This document shows positions 48,142-57,233 of a stretch of 64,000 nucleotides of DNA, piece after piece (position 1 is the first letter of the stretch; each line of letters starts with the position of its first letter). The stretch covers positions 496,001-560,000 of the forward strand of contig NZ_BQHJ01000001.1 of NCBI RefSeq assembly GCF_021603645.1. The letters are read 5' to 3'. The notes under the pieces were generated by a model, which was given only the letters and a program-made list of their open reading frames with translations, ran no database searches and was not told where the DNA came from. The stretch comes from Pseudomonas pseudonitroreducens (GTDB lineage Bacteria; Pseudomonadota; Gammaproteobacteria; Pseudomonadales; Pseudomonadaceae). The translations under genes were made by a program, and so were the position numbers.

Positions 48142-49590
48142 ATGGCCGTCATGTCCAATCTGCTGCTGTACCAGCGCATCGCCCAGCAACTGGCGGAAGA
48201 CATCCGTCGTGGTGTCTACCAGCCGGGCGAGCGCGTGCCGTCCGTGCGCAAGCTGAGCACCCAGCTCAACGTCAGCCATGCGACGGTGCTCCAGGCCTAC
48301 GCCACCCTCGAGGATCAGGGCCTGATCCGCGCGCGTCCGCAGTCCGGCTTCTACGTGCATCGCACACCGGCACTGACTGCCTCGACGCCGGACATCGCCC
48401 GCGTCGAACGCCCCGGTCTGGTCACCCGCAGCAGCATCATCAACCAGGTGCTCGCCGAGGCGCGCCGCGAGGGTGTGTTCCCGCTGGGCGCCGCGGTGCC
48501 GCATGTGGATTACCTGCCGGTCCGCGCGCTGCACCAGCAGTTGGCCAAGGTCACCCGCTTCTCCAGCCCGCGGGCCTTCAGCTACATGTTCAGCCCCGGC
48601 TACGAGCCGCTGCGCCGCCAGGTGGCGATCCGCATGCGCGATGCCGGTGTGGTGGTCGATCCGACCCAGGTGACCATCACCCACGGCTGCGTCGACGCCA
48701 TCCACATGGCCCTGCGCGTGATGACCCGGCCGGGCGATCTGATCGCCACCGAATCGCCGAGCTACTACGGGCTGCTGCAATTGGCCGATATCCTCGGCCT
48801 GAAGGTCATCGAGATTCCCAGTGACCCGCTCACCGGCATCAGCCTGGAAGCCTTGCAACTGGCCGCCAACCAGTGGCCGATCAAGGCGCTGGTGCTGACC
48901 GCGCGCCTGAGCAATCCGCTGGGCGGCACCATCCCGGAGGATCGCCAGAAGGCGCTGCTCAAGCTCACCGCCGAGCACAACATCGGGGTGATCGAGGACG
49001 ATATCTACGGCGAGCTGATGTTCGACCAGGGACAGACCAAGGCACTCAAGGCCCATGACCGTGACGGCCGGGTGGTGTACTGCTCGAGTTTCTCCAAGAC
49101 CATCTCCCCTGGCGTGCGCATCGGCTGGATCATCGCCGAGCGCTACCAGGAGGAGATTCGCCGCCTGCAGACCTTTACTACGCACTCGGCGTGCACCGTC
49201 ACCCAGATGGGCGTGGCGGCGTATCTCGAGAACGGCGGTTATGACCGGCATCTGCGCTACATCCGTCAGGAGTACCGCAAGAACATGACGGCCTACCAGT
49301 TGGCGGTACAGCAGTACTTCCCGGAGGGCACGCAGATGACCCGGCCCAAGGGCGGCTTCATCCTCTGGGTCAGCCTGCCGGCCAAGGTCAACACCAAGGA
49401 ACTGCACGTCCGCGCCCTGGAGCAGGGCATCAGCATCGCGCCGGGGCTGATCTTCAGTAACACCGAGCAGTTCAACAACTGCCTGCGCCTGACCTGCGGC
49501 ATCCCGTGGGACCGCGAGGCGGAGCGGGCGATCATGACCCTGGGCATGCTGGCGTGCCAGCTGTGTCAGGAAGAACTGATCGCTGCGTAA
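48142..49590 (+). CDS. MocR-type GntR regulator with aminotransferase domain
   Basis: An N-terminal GntR winged helix (RIAQQLAEDIRRGVYQPGERVPSVRKL, then NVSHATVLQAYATLEDQGLI) is fused to a class I aminotransferase-like domain, the MocR architecture. The PLP-binding Lys is in SSFSKTISPGVRIGW. It has 482 residues; the ATGs at 48142 and 48151 are both possible starts. Members use PLP or amino acids as effectors and usually control a neighbouring gene. Candidates here are the sigma factor downstream and the LuxR gene upstream, but no operator was identified. Confidence 0.92.
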   Translation: MAVMSNLLLYQRIAQQLAEDIRRGVYQPGERVPSVRKLSTQLNVSHATVLQAYATLEDQGLIRARPQSGFYVHRTPALTASTPDIARVERPGLVTRSSIINQVLAEARREGVFPLGAAVPHVDYLPVRALHQQLAKVTRFSSPRAFSYMFSPGYEPLRRQVAIRMRDAGVVVDPTQVTITHGCVDAIHMALRVMTRPGDLIATESPSYYGLLQLADILGLKVIEIPSDPLTGISLEALQLAANQWPIKALVLTARLSNPLGGTIPEDRQKALLKLTAEHNIGVIEDDIYGELMFDQGQTKALKAHDRDGRVVYCSSFSKTISPGVRIGWIIAERYQEEIRRLQTFTTHSACTVTQMGVAAYLENGGYDRHLRYIRQEYRKNMTAYQLAVQQYFPEGTQMTRPKGGFILWVSLPAKVNTKELHVRALEQGISIAPGLIFSNTEQFNNCLRLTCGIPWDREAERAIMTLGMLACQLCQEELIAA

Positions 49591-49870
49591 TTGCCCTGCA
49601 TGCGCAGGAGCGGACTCTGTCCGCCGTAGGTCCGCTGCGCGCCGGATGCCATCGCGGACGCAGTCCGCTCCTACGTAAAGCTTTTCTGCGGTTAACCCGT
49701 TTTCCCACATCGTCTCGTCCAAGCAAGTTGAAACCCTCGACGAGACCGCTGCCGTGCCGATCGCCACGCTGCCGAATGACCACTGCGTTACACCCGTGCC
49801 TGCGCCATCGGCGATACTCGGTCGCTGGCGAGAAGCCAGCCACCACCCGCAACGCTACGGATCGAGAGAG
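49591..49870. repeat. Intergenic region with inverted REP-variant pair (49604-49674)
   Basis: GCAGGAGCGGACTCTGTCCG begins at 49604 and an inverted relative (GCGGACGCAGTCCGCTCCTA) ends at 49674. This subfamily differs from the main REP family and resembles the unit at 16030-16051. The rest holds the probable sigma-gene promoter. Confidence 0.82.
49694..49719 (+). promoter_or_regulatory. Possible ECF-type promoter of the sigma gene
   Basis: AAC (49694-49696) in GGTTAACCC and CGTC (49716-49719) resemble the -35 AAC and -10 CGTC motifs of ECF sigma factors, with about 19 bases between them. Autoregulation is common for such factors. This is only a weak pattern match. Confidence 0.35.
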
Positions 49871-50464
49871 TTGAAGAGACCCCTCACGGATGAAAACGAC
49901 GTCGCTCTGCTGCAGCGTTACCGACAAGGCGACGTCGAAGCGTTCGGCGAGCTTTACGCTCGTCATCGCCTAGGCCTGTTCCGCTTCCTCTGCGGCCTGT
50001 GCGGCGACAATGCCCAGGCCGAAGAAGTGTTCCAGGAAACCTGGCTGAGCCTGATCCGCAGCGACAGCCAGCCCTTCGGCGCCGCCAGCTTCAAGACCTG
50101 GCTGTACCAGATCGGCCGTAACCGCCTGATTGACCACTGGCGCAAGCTGGGCCGCCACCAGGGGCGCCAGGAAAGCTTTGACGAGCAGTTGCATGGCGAT
50201 GCATTGAACGGCGAAAGCACCGACCCCGAACGCGAGCTGAGCCTTGCCCGCGACCAGCAGCGCCTGCAGGGCGCACTGGAGTCTTTGCCGGTGGAGCAGC
50301 GCGAAGTCTTCCTACTGCGCACCCATGGCGATCTGGAACTGAACGAAATTGCCGAGCTGACGAAAACTCCGGCGGAAACCGTGAAGAGCCGACTTCGCTA
50401 CGCCCTGCAGAAATTGCGGCGGTTGTTGTCCGACCCGTCGGTGACCGAGGAGGTGAGTCGATGA
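49871..50464 (+). CDS. sbrI: ECF sigma factor, SbrI-like
   Basis: ECF sigma factors recruit RNA polymerase to stress-type promoters. Region 2 shows ALLQRYRQGDVEAFGELY and KTWLYQIGRNRLIDHWRK, and region 4 shows LPVEQREVFLLRTHGDLELN and KTPAETVKSRLRYALQKLR. A TTG at 49871 gives a normal 197-residue protein; the frame is open to a GTG at 49754, which would add 39 residues not typical of the family. It overlaps the anti-sigma gene as ATGA. In P. aeruginosa SbrI/SbrR, at the equivalent place before the atu genes, control swarming and biofilm formation. Confidence 0.87.
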   Translation: MKRPLTDENDVALLQRYRQGDVEAFGELYARHRLGLFRFLCGLCGDNAQAEEVFQETWLSLIRSDSQPFGAASFKTWLYQIGRNRLIDHWRKLGRHQGRQESFDEQLHGDALNGESTDPERELSLARDQQRLQGALESLPVEQREVFLLRTHGDLELNEIAELTKTPAETVKSRLRYALQKLRRLLSDPSVTEEVSR

Positions 50465-51174
50465 ATCGCGATCCGCACGAGCAGGACCTGCTTGAGCACT
50501 ACCGCCGGCACAGCGAAGAGCAGCCGTCGGCGCAAGTGGACGCGCGCATCCTGGCTGCCGCTCGCGCCGCCTTGCAGGAGAAGCCCCCGAGTTTCGCCCA
50601 GCGACTGCACCAGTGGTTGCTGGGTGCCGGCAGCCGCCAGCGCTGGGGCGTTGCCGTGGCCGGCCTGGCGACTCTGGGAATCGGCCTGAGCCTGACCCTG
50701 CGTACTTACCAAGAGGCGCCGGAGCGCTTCGATGCACCGGTCTCCCCGGCAATGCTGCGCGCGCCGGTTCCCGCACCGGCCATGGCGCCGCCTGCGGCTC
50801 CGGCCGCCGCACCCTATGCGGCGCCGAGCATGGCTGTGCCGCAGATGGATAGCGCTGCTGGGGCGGCGATGGAGGAACTCGCCAAACCTGCGCCCATGAG
50901 CAAGAAAATGGCGGTAGACAGCGCGCAGGCTGAACCTCTGGCCGAAGCGCGCGAGCTCCATGATGCCCAGGCCCAGCCAGGCAGGCAGGTGCAAGGGAAG
51001 CTGCAAGCGTTGGCGGTGCAGGGTGATGAGCCGCGTACCAGCCTGTTGCACCTGCGCGACTTGCAGGACAAGGGGCAGAAGGAGGAGGCTGAGCGTGTGC
51101 GCGAGAGCTTGCGGCAGCGCTTCCCGGAGCTGGATATCGACAAGGCTCTGAAGGAACTGTCTGACAACCCTTGA
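50461..51174 (+). CDS. sbrR: Anti-sigma factor, SbrR-like
   Basis: The 237-residue product starts in the cytoplasm (residues 1-60), crosses the membrane once (WGVAVAGLATLGIGLSLTL), and has an Ala/Pro-rich periplasmic linker before a C-terminal helical domain (LHLRDLQDKGQKEEAERVR). No zinc-binding HxxxCxxC motif is evident. Its ATG overlaps the sigma stop, the standard arrangement for an anti-sigma factor. The identity with SbrR rests on synteny with P. aeruginosa. Confidence 0.82.
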   Translation: MNRDPHEQDLLEHYRRHSEEQPSAQVDARILAAARAALQEKPPSFAQRLHQWLLGAGSRQRWGVAVAGLATLGIGLSLTLRTYQEAPERFDAPVSPAMLRAPVPAPAMAPPAAPAAAPYAAPSMAVPQMDSAAGAAMEELAKPAPMSKKMAVDSAQAEPLAEARELHDAQAQPGRQVQGKLQALAVQGDEPRTSLLHLRDLQDKGQKEEAERVRESLRQRFPELDIDKALKELSDNP

Positions 51175-51300
51175 CCAATGACAGGCCGGGTTCAGCCCGT
51201 GTCTGTCAGACTGAATGAAGTAACGCTTTGTCATGGCTAGACACTTGCTCTGCCACGCATCTCGCGCCAGCATTGCGCGGTTTTTCTGACGGCCCGCTCC

Positions 51301-51870
51301 ATGAAGACGTATCGAATTCTCGTTGTCGCCAGTTTGTCCCTGCTGCTCGCCGCCTGTGGTGACGAGCACAAGGACAAGGTAGCCGCTCCGGCTCCAGCGC
51401 CCGCACCGGCAGTTGCCCCAGCAGCGGCCCCGGCCAGCACGCCCGCGCCCGAGCCAGCCGCTGAGCAGCCGCGCGAAAATGAGGCCAAGCCTGCTGCCGC
51501 CAAGGCCGTGGCGTCGCCCAAGGCGCCGGCCGTCGAGGCGTCGATCAAGCCCGAGGCTAAGGCGCCTTCGAAGACCCCGGCGCAGGTGCGCAAGCCGGTC
51601 GATCCGGCGGTCAAGCAGCCGTTGCCCCCGGTGAAGCTCGACCTGCGCCTGCCCAAGGACCTCGTCCACGAGTTGCAAGCGGACGATCCGATCACCGTGA
51701 CCGAGGACAAGCCGATCCTGCCGCCCATGTTCGGCGAAAAGACCGGACAGAGCCCGTTCGAAGTCGGGGGCCGCCTGATCCAGCGCGAACCCAATGAGCG
51801 CGAGGCCAATGAAGACAGCTGGCACTCGGATATCCGTGGCGCCGAGTTGCAGTTCAAGTTCCGTAACTGA
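51301..51870 (+). CDS. Ala/Pro-rich lipoprotein
   Basis: A lipobox (LAAC) ends the signal peptide of this 189-residue protein. Residues ~28-105 are low-complexity Ala/Pro/Lys/Glu sequence, like a periplasm-spanning linker. The C-terminal 80 residues (LDLRLPKDLVHELQADDP to FKFRN) seem folded and conserved in neighbouring pseudomonads. It lies between sbrR and the REPIN preceding atuH. The function is unknown. Confidence 0.8.
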   Translation: MKTYRILVVASLSLLLAACGDEHKDKVAAPAPAPAPAVAPAAAPASTPAPEPAAEQPRENEAKPAAAKAVASPKAPAVEASIKPEAKAPSKTPAQVRKPVDPAVKQPLPPVKLDLRLPKDLVHELQADDPITVTEDKPILPPMFGEKTGQSPFEVGGRLIQREPNEREANEDSWHSDIRGAELQFKFRN

Positions 51871-51887
51871 TCGCGGCGTCTGCCCTT

Positions 51888-51951
51888 GTAGGAGTGAGCT
51901 TGCTCGTGACGCTCTTCATGAAGGCTCGTTCGCGAGCAAGCTCGCTCCTAC
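51888..51951. repeat. REPIN: two inverted REP units
   Basis: GTAGGAGTGAGCTTGCTCGT starts at 51888 and the inverted consensus unit ends at 51951. It lies 12 bases before the stop codon of atuH on the minus strand. Confidence 0.92.
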
Positions 51952-51963
51952 ACGAAGAGGTCG

Positions 51964-53793
51964 TCAGAAGCGGTGCACGCCACCGCGAATCGCCTCGAAC
52001 AACGCCCCATCCAGCTCCCGATAGTCGGTCTCACCGGGCAACCGCACGAACAGCGCCTCGGTCACGGTTGAAGGGTCGTAGGCGTTGCGCTTGAGGTCAG
52101 TCTTCTTGTACTTGAAGGTCCCGGTGGTCTCCACCTGGGCCAGCAGGCGCAGGAACAGCGGCACGGCGTAGGCCGGCAGCTCGCGGTCCAGGTGCGCCGC
52201 CAGCTCTGTCGTGTCCAGGCTGGCGCCGTCCGCCAGGCGCAGTGCGGCCATGCCGCAGCGACCGTTGGTGCCGGGAATCTCCACGCCGTAGACCACCGCA
52301 TCCTCCACGCCGGGGAAGGCGCCCAGGGCGTTTTCCACCTCGGTGGTGGAGACGTTCTCGCCCTTCCAGCGGAAGGTGTCGCCCAGGCGATCGACGAACT
52401 GGGTGTGCTTGAAGCCGATGTCGCGCATCAGGTCGCCGGTGTTGAACCAGGTATCGCCTTCCTTGAATACGTTGCGGTAGATCACCGCCTCGCTCTTGGC
52501 CGGGTCGGTGTAGCCATCGAAGGGCCACTTGGCGCTGATCTCGCTGATCAGCAGGCCGGCTTCGCCCTTGTCGACCTTTTCCATGAAGCCCCTGGCGTTG
52601 CGCACTGGCTGGTCGTTCTCCAGGTCATAACGGACGATCGCGTAGGTTGCCGGCGAGTAGCCCACCGTATTGTCGAAGTTGAATACGTTGGTGAAGCCGA
52701 TATTGCCTTCGCTGGAGGCGTAGAACTCGGTGATCCGCTCGATGCCGAAGCGTTCCTTGAATTCGTTCCAGATCGACGGGCGCAAGCCGTTGCCAATCAT
52801 GCAGGTCAGGCTGTTGCCGCGCTCCTCGGCGCACTCGGGCTGGTTGAGCAGGTAGCGGCAGAGTTCGCCGATGTAGCCGAAGCAGGTCGCCTGGTAGGTC
52901 TGCACGTCCTTCCAGAAGGCGCTGGCGGAGAATTTGCGACGCAAGGCGATGGCCGCGCCACCGGCCAGCACGGCGCTCCAGCAGACGGTGACGGCGTTGT
53001 TGTGGTAGCAGGGCAGGGTCAGGTAGAGCACATCGCTGTTGCTCAGGCCGAGCCCTGAATGGCCGAAGCCACCGTAGGCCTTGATCCATTTGCCATGGCT
53101 CATGATCGAGGCCTTGGGCAGGCCGGTGGTGCCGGAGGTGTAGATGTAGAAGCAGGCGTCCTTCAGACGCACTCGCGCGGTTTCGGCGAGGTTGTTCGAG
53201 TCCTGCTCCTGGGCCAGGCGCATCAGCCCCTGCCAGCCGGCCGGGACCTGTGCCTGGGTTGATGGCGACTCGTCTTCGTCGGCGATCCAGTAGCAGCGCC
53301 CGCCGCTGTTCTCCAGGGCCGGGCGAACGTCTTCGAAGACCTCGCGCAGCTCCTCGCCGACCACGAAATGGCTTGGTTTGACCAGGTTCAGGCTGTGGCT
53401 GAGCACCTGGCCGCGCTGGGTGGTGTTGACCAGCGCGCCGATGGCGCCGAGCTTGGCCAGCGCGGCGAGCACCACCATGAGTTCGGCGCGGTTCTCCAGC
53501 ATCACCGCGACCACGCTGGCGTGGCCCACGCCCTCGGCCTGGAAGGCCCGCGCCAGGCGGTTGGCCCAGCCGTTGAAGAGGGCGTAGGACAGGCGCCGGC
53601 GTTCATCGATCAGCGCCGGGCTGTCCGGGTAGAGGCGCGCGGCGCGCTCCAGGGCCCAGCCCAGGGAGAGATTCTTCTCGCGGTTGCGGATGCCGGTGTA
53701 GTACAGCCCGCGCAGCATGCGCGGCACGCGGCCGAGGGTGGCGGGCAGGTGGGCGAGGAAGCGGGTCGGGGTAATGATGTCGGCGTGGGTCAT
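51964..53793 (-). CDS. atuH: Acyl-CoA synthetase AtuH (FATP/FadD type)
   Basis: AtuH activates a terpenoid or long-chain acid with CoA and ATP. The AMP-binding signature YIYTSGTTGLPKASIMSHGK, the A5 YASSEGNIGF, and DRLGDTFRWKGENVSTTEVE are present. At 609 residues it resembles the fatty-acid-transport/very-long-chain acyl-CoA synthetase group. It is the last gene of the atu series and is separated from atuG by a palindromic spacer. In P. aeruginosa its contribution to citronellol growth is not essential as far as I recall. Confidence 0.9.
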   Translation of the reverse strand: MTHADIITPTRFLAHLPATLGRVPRMLRGLYYTGIRNREKNLSLGWALERAARLYPDSPALIDERRRLSYALFNGWANRLARAFQAEGVGHASVVAVMLENRAELMVVLAALAKLGAIGALVNTTQRGQVLSHSLNLVKPSHFVVGEELREVFEDVRPALENSGGRCYWIADEDESPSTQAQVPAGWQGLMRLAQEQDSNNLAETARVRLKDACFYIYTSGTTGLPKASIMSHGKWIKAYGGFGHSGLGLSNSDVLYLTLPCYHNNAVTVCWSAVLAGGAAIALRRKFSASAFWKDVQTYQATCFGYIGELCRYLLNQPECAEERGNSLTCMIGNGLRPSIWNEFKERFGIERITEFYASSEGNIGFTNVFNFDNTVGYSPATYAIVRYDLENDQPVRNARGFMEKVDKGEAGLLISEISAKWPFDGYTDPAKSEAVIYRNVFKEGDTWFNTGDLMRDIGFKHTQFVDRLGDTFRWKGENVSTTEVENALGAFPGVEDAVVYGVEIPGTNGRCGMAALRLADGASLDTTELAAHLDRELPAYAVPLFLRLLAQVETTGTFKYKKTDLKRNAYDPSTVTEALFVRLPGETDYRELDGALFEAIRGGVHRF

Positions 53794-54123
53794 TGAAGCG
53801 TGCCCTTGTTGTCATTGTTGTCTGTGGCGTGCAGACGCTTCGGGCGACTCTAGGCCGCTGCCCGGCGCCCGCCTATGGCCCATGCGCGCGTGGCACAGGG
53901 CAGATCGGCAAACGCCGGCGAGGCGTTCCTCGCAGTCTAGGAAGCTATGGCCGGACGGCCAGGGCGGGATTGTGTCGATTGGTAAATGGCGACACGGTGC
54001 CCATGGTGGGAGGGTTGGTAGGGCGAATAACCGCTTGTGGTTATCCGCCGTTAGCCTAGGTGTGGCAAACGGCGGATAACGCGTTCCGCGTTATGCGCCC
54101 TACGAAAAGGTCCGTGAGTGTGC
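53794..54123. repeat. atuG-atuH gap with palindromic repeat of a second family (54018-54103)
   Basis: The 330-base gap holds no gene. Its inverted repeat runs from GTAGGGCGAATAACC at 54018 to CGTTATGCGCCCTAC at 54103, with an inner palindrome. Related copies are at 59327-59395 and 61920-61995. Confidence 0.85.
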
Positions 54124-54945
54124 TCAGTCGAGGAACAGGTCGGGTACCAGGCTGCCGCCGTTCGGGTCGAAACGGTACTGCTCGAAGTCGCTCTGGCCCT
54201 GTTCGCGCAGGATGTCCTCGTCGATCAGCAGGCGCCCGCTGATGCTGCGTTCACGGCTGGAGAGGATGGCGTAGGCGGCGTCGGCCATGATCGCCGGGGT
54301 ACGCGCACGCTTGAAGGCATCGCGGCTGCCCAGCTCGAACTCGATGGCGGCGGTGGCGATCATGGTTTTCGGCCACAGTGCGTTGACGCTGATGCCGTAC
54401 TTCTTGAACTCCTCGTGCATGCCCAGGGTGAGCATGCTCATGCCGTACTTCGTGACGGTGTAGGGGCCGTGCTGGGCGAACCACTTGCCGGCCAGGTTGA
54501 TCGGCGGCGACAGGCTGAGGATATGGCCCTTGCTCTGTTTCAGGTAGGGCAGCGCGGCCTGGCTGCAGACCATCACGGCGCGGGTGTTGATCTGGTACAT
54601 CAGGTCGAAGCGCTTGGGCTCCAGGCGTTCCACACCGACCAGCTTGATCGCCCCGGCGTTGTTCACCACCGCGTCGATCCCGCCGAAGTGTTCGGCGGCG
54701 CGAGCCATGGCCTCGCGCACGGCGTTCTCGTCGCGCACGTCGAGTTGCAGCGCGAGGGCCTTGCCGCCGGCGGCTTCGACTTCCTCGGCGACGCTGAAGA
54801 TGGTGCCTTCGAGTTTCGGGTGGGGCTCGGCGCTCTTGGCGGCGATGACGATGTTGGCGCCGTCGCGCGCGGCGCGCAGGGCGATTTCGCGGCCGATGCC
54901 ACGGCTGGCGCCAGTGATGAAGAGGGTTTTGCCGGAAAGGGACAT
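54124..54945 (-). CDS. atuG: Short-chain dehydrogenase AtuG
   Basis: AtuG is an SDR of the atu cluster, thought to act as an alcohol/3-hydroxyacyl dehydrogenase in the terpene route. TGASRGIGREIAL is the cofactor motif, NNAGAIKLVG follows, and the active Tyr and Lys are in YTVTKYGMSML. The 273-residue sequence resembles HSDL2-type SDRs. The exact substrate has not been proven. Intergenic repeats flank it on both sides. Confidence 0.9.
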   Translation of the reverse strand: MSLSGKTLFITGASRGIGREIALRAARDGANIVIAAKSAEPHPKLEGTIFSVAEEVEAAGGKALALQLDVRDENAVREAMARAAEHFGGIDAVVNNAGAIKLVGVERLEPKRFDLMYQINTRAVMVCSQAALPYLKQSKGHILSLSPPINLAGKWFAQHGPYTVTKYGMSMLTLGMHEEFKKYGISVNALWPKTMIATAAIEFELGSRDAFKRARTPAIMADAAYAILSSRERSISGRLLIDEDILREQGQSDFEQYRFDPNGGSLVPDLFLD

Positions 54946-54999
54946 TTGGGGGCTCCTAGTTCTTGTTATGAGTCGTCAGCGGTGGGGCTGACGGCGTCT

Positions 55000-55069
55000 G
55001 TAGGAGCGAGCTTGCTCGCGAACAATTCCCTGTTGCAGGGCCCTGGTTCGCGAGCAAGCTCGCTCCTAC
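55000..55069. repeat. REPIN between atuF and atuG
   Basis: Consensus REP units begin at 55000 and end (inverted) at 55069. The 7-bp tandem repeat follows directly at its right edge. Confidence 0.92.
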
Positions 55070-55175
55070 GAAAAGCGAAAAGCGAAAAGCGAAAAGCGAA
55101 AAGCGAAAAGCGAAAAGCGAAAAGCGAAAAGCGAAAAGCGAAAAGCGAAAAGCGAAAAGCGAAAAGCGAAAAGCG
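55070..55175. repeat. 7-bp tandem repeat (GAAAAGC), about 15 copies
   Basis: The 7-bp unit GAAAAGC repeats without interruption for about 105 bases from the REPIN to two bases before the atuF stop codon. The strand bias is strong: the atu mRNA would carry (GCTTTTC)n. Such perfect arrays are prone to slippage. Confidence 0.95.
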
Positions 55176-55177
55176 CT

Positions 55178-57166
55178 TCAGGCGTCTTCGGCCTCGACCT
55201 CCACCAGCAACTGCCGCGATTTCACCTGCTCGCCCTTGGATACCTGCACGCGGCGGATCACGCCGTCGACGCCGGCCTTGAGCGGGTGCTCCATCTTCAT
55301 CGCTTCCAGCACCAGCAGCAGTTGACCCTTGCTGACGCGCGTACCTTCGCTCACCAGTACGTCGACGATGGCGCCATCCATCGGTGCCTTCACCGTGCCG
55401 GAGCCCGCACCAGCGGCGGCACCTGCCGGTTCATGGGTGACGTCCAGCAGTTCGAGGTTGCCGTCCGCGCCATACAGCCACAGGCGAGCGCCTTCCTGGT
55501 GGAAGGGCAGGCGGCGGCGAACGCCATCGGCTTCGAAAACCGCCTCGCCGTTCTCCGCACCGAGCAGGCGAAGATCGATTTCGGATTCACCGATGCGGGC
55601 CAGCAATGTCGGCTGGACGCCGTGCTCGCGGACTTCCAGTTCGACGACGAATTTCTCCTCGCCATGCTTGAGTGCGAAACGCCACGGAGCGCTGCCCGCG
55701 CTACGCCAACCGGACAGCCCCGGCTGGTGCGCACGATCACTGGCCGAAGCCTGGTAGAGCAGGGCGGCGGCACAGGCCAGTTCCAGTGGTTGCGGCTGGC
55801 GCGGGGCCAGGCTCGGGTCGCCGGCGAACTGCTCGCCGATGAACGCGGTGGTGGCCTTGCCGGCGGCGAACTCCGGGTGCTTGAGCAGGTTGGCGAGGAA
55901 GCGCTGGTTGCCGGTCACTCCCAGCAGCACGCAGTCCTCGACGGCGCGCACCAGCTTGCGCCGGGCCTCGTCGCGGGTAGCGCCGTAGGCAATGACCTTG
56001 GCCAGCATCGGGTCGTAGAACGGCGTCACCGGCTGGCCTTCGCGCAGGCCGTGATCGATGCGGATACCGTCCAGCTGAGGCGGCGTCCAGCGCAGCACCT
56101 GGCCGGTCTGCGGGAGGAACCCATGGCCGGCATCCTCGGCGTACAGGCGCACCTCGATGGCGTGGCCCTTGAGCTGGATCTGTTCCTGCGTCAGCGGCAG
56201 CGGATGGCCTTCGGCGACGCGAATCTGCCAGGCCACCAGGTCCTGGCCGGTGACCAGTTCGGTGACCGGGTGCTCCACCTGCAGGCGGGTGTTCATTTCC
56301 AGGAAGTAGAAGGCGCCGCTGGCGTCCAGCAGGAACTCCACGGTGCCGGCGCCCAGGTAGTTCACCGAGGCGGCGGCCTTCACCGCGGCGCTGCCCATGG
56401 CGGCGCGCAGGTCTTCGGTCAGCACCGGGCAGGGCGCTTCCTCGATGACCTTCTGGTGGCGGCGCTGCACCGAGCAGTCGCGCTCGCCGAGGTAGACGAT
56501 ATTGCCGTGGCTGTCGCCGAATACCTGGATTTCCACATGGCGCGGCTGCACCACGGCTTTCTCCAGGATCAGCTCGCCGCTGCCGAAGGCGTTCTGCGCC
56601 TCCGAGCGAGCGGTACGCAGCTGCTCGGCAAGGTCTTCGCCGCGCGTCACCAGGCGCATGCCGCGCCCGCCGCCGCCGGCGCTGGCCTTGATCATCAGCG
56701 GGTAGCCGATGCGTTCCGCCTCGCGGGTCAGGGTGGCGTCATCCTGATCGGCACCTTCGTAGCCGGGGATGCAGGGCACGCCGGCTTCGAGCATGGCGAT
56801 CTTCGACAGGCGCTTGCTGCCCATCAGGTGGATGGCTTCCACGCCGGGACCGATGAAGACGATGCCGGCGGCCTCGCAGGCGCGGGCGAAGTCGGCGTTC
56901 TCCGAGAGGAAGCCGTAGCCGGGGTGGACGGCGCCGGCGCCGGTGCGTTTCGCCGCGTCCAGAATCGCCTCCGCCTTCAGGTAGGACTGGCCCACGGGCG
57001 CCGGGCCGATGCACACGGCTTCGTCGGCCAGTTGCACGTGGCGGGCGTTGGCATCGGCCTGGCTGTACACGGCCACGGTGCGGTAGCCCAGGTCGTGGGC
57101 GGTACGGATCACCCGGCAGGCGATTTCGCCACGGTTGGCAATCAGGATCTTGTCGAAGCTGGGCAT
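55178..57166 (-). CDS. atuF: Geranyl-CoA carboxylase alpha (biotin) subunit AtuF
   Basis: AtuF has biotin carboxylase and biotin carrier domains that carboxylate geranyl-CoA together with AtuC. The N-terminus KILIANRGEIACRVIRTAHD, the ATP-grasp loop SAGGGGRGM, HQKVIEEAPCP and FLEMNTRLQVEHPVTE are typical. The biotin Lys is Lys624 in EAMKMEH. The 662-residue length matches acyl-CoA carboxylases. A methylcrotonyl-CoA carboxylase (LiuD) would look similar; the atu context decides for AtuF. Confidence 0.93.
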   Translation of the reverse strand: MPSFDKILIANRGEIACRVIRTAHDLGYRTVAVYSQADANARHVQLADEAVCIGPAPVGQSYLKAEAILDAAKRTGAGAVHPGYGFLSENADFARACEAAGIVFIGPGVEAIHLMGSKRLSKIAMLEAGVPCIPGYEGADQDDATLTREAERIGYPLMIKASAGGGGRGMRLVTRGEDLAEQLRTARSEAQNAFGSGELILEKAVVQPRHVEIQVFGDSHGNIVYLGERDCSVQRRHQKVIEEAPCPVLTEDLRAAMGSAAVKAAASVNYLGAGTVEFLLDASGAFYFLEMNTRLQVEHPVTELVTGQDLVAWQIRVAEGHPLPLTQEQIQLKGHAIEVRLYAEDAGHGFLPQTGQVLRWTPPQLDGIRIDHGLREGQPVTPFYDPMLAKVIAYGATRDEARRKLVRAVEDCVLLGVTGNQRFLANLLKHPEFAAGKATTAFIGEQFAGDPSLAPRQPQPLELACAAALLYQASASDRAHQPGLSGWRSAGSAPWRFALKHGEEKFVVELEVREHGVQPTLLARIGESEIDLRLLGAENGEAVFEADGVRRRLPFHQEGARLWLYGADGNLELLDVTHEPAGAAAGAGSGTVKAPMDGAIVDVLVSEGTRVSKGQLLLVLEAMKMEHPLKAGVDGVIRRVQVSKGEQVKSRQLLVEVEAEDA

Positions 57167-57188
57167 GCTGGCTGTTTCCCTCTCCCCG

Positions 57189-57210
57189 CCCTCTCCCTGA
57201 AAGGAGAGGG
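57189..57210. other. Hairpin between atuE and atuF
   Basis: CCCTCTCC (57189-57196) pairs with GGAGAGGG (57203-57210) around a CTGAAA loop in the 67-base gap. On the transcribed minus strand no U-tract follows, so a processing or stability role fits better than termination. Confidence 0.6.
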
Positions 57211-57233
57211 GATTGTTCGGTGCGCGCGTTGGC

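Noticed and set aside
55070-55175. Tandem repeat considered as a CRISPR or replication origin (iteron) array
   Set aside because: The unit is only 7 bp with no spacers, and there is no rep gene; it is a simple microsatellite.
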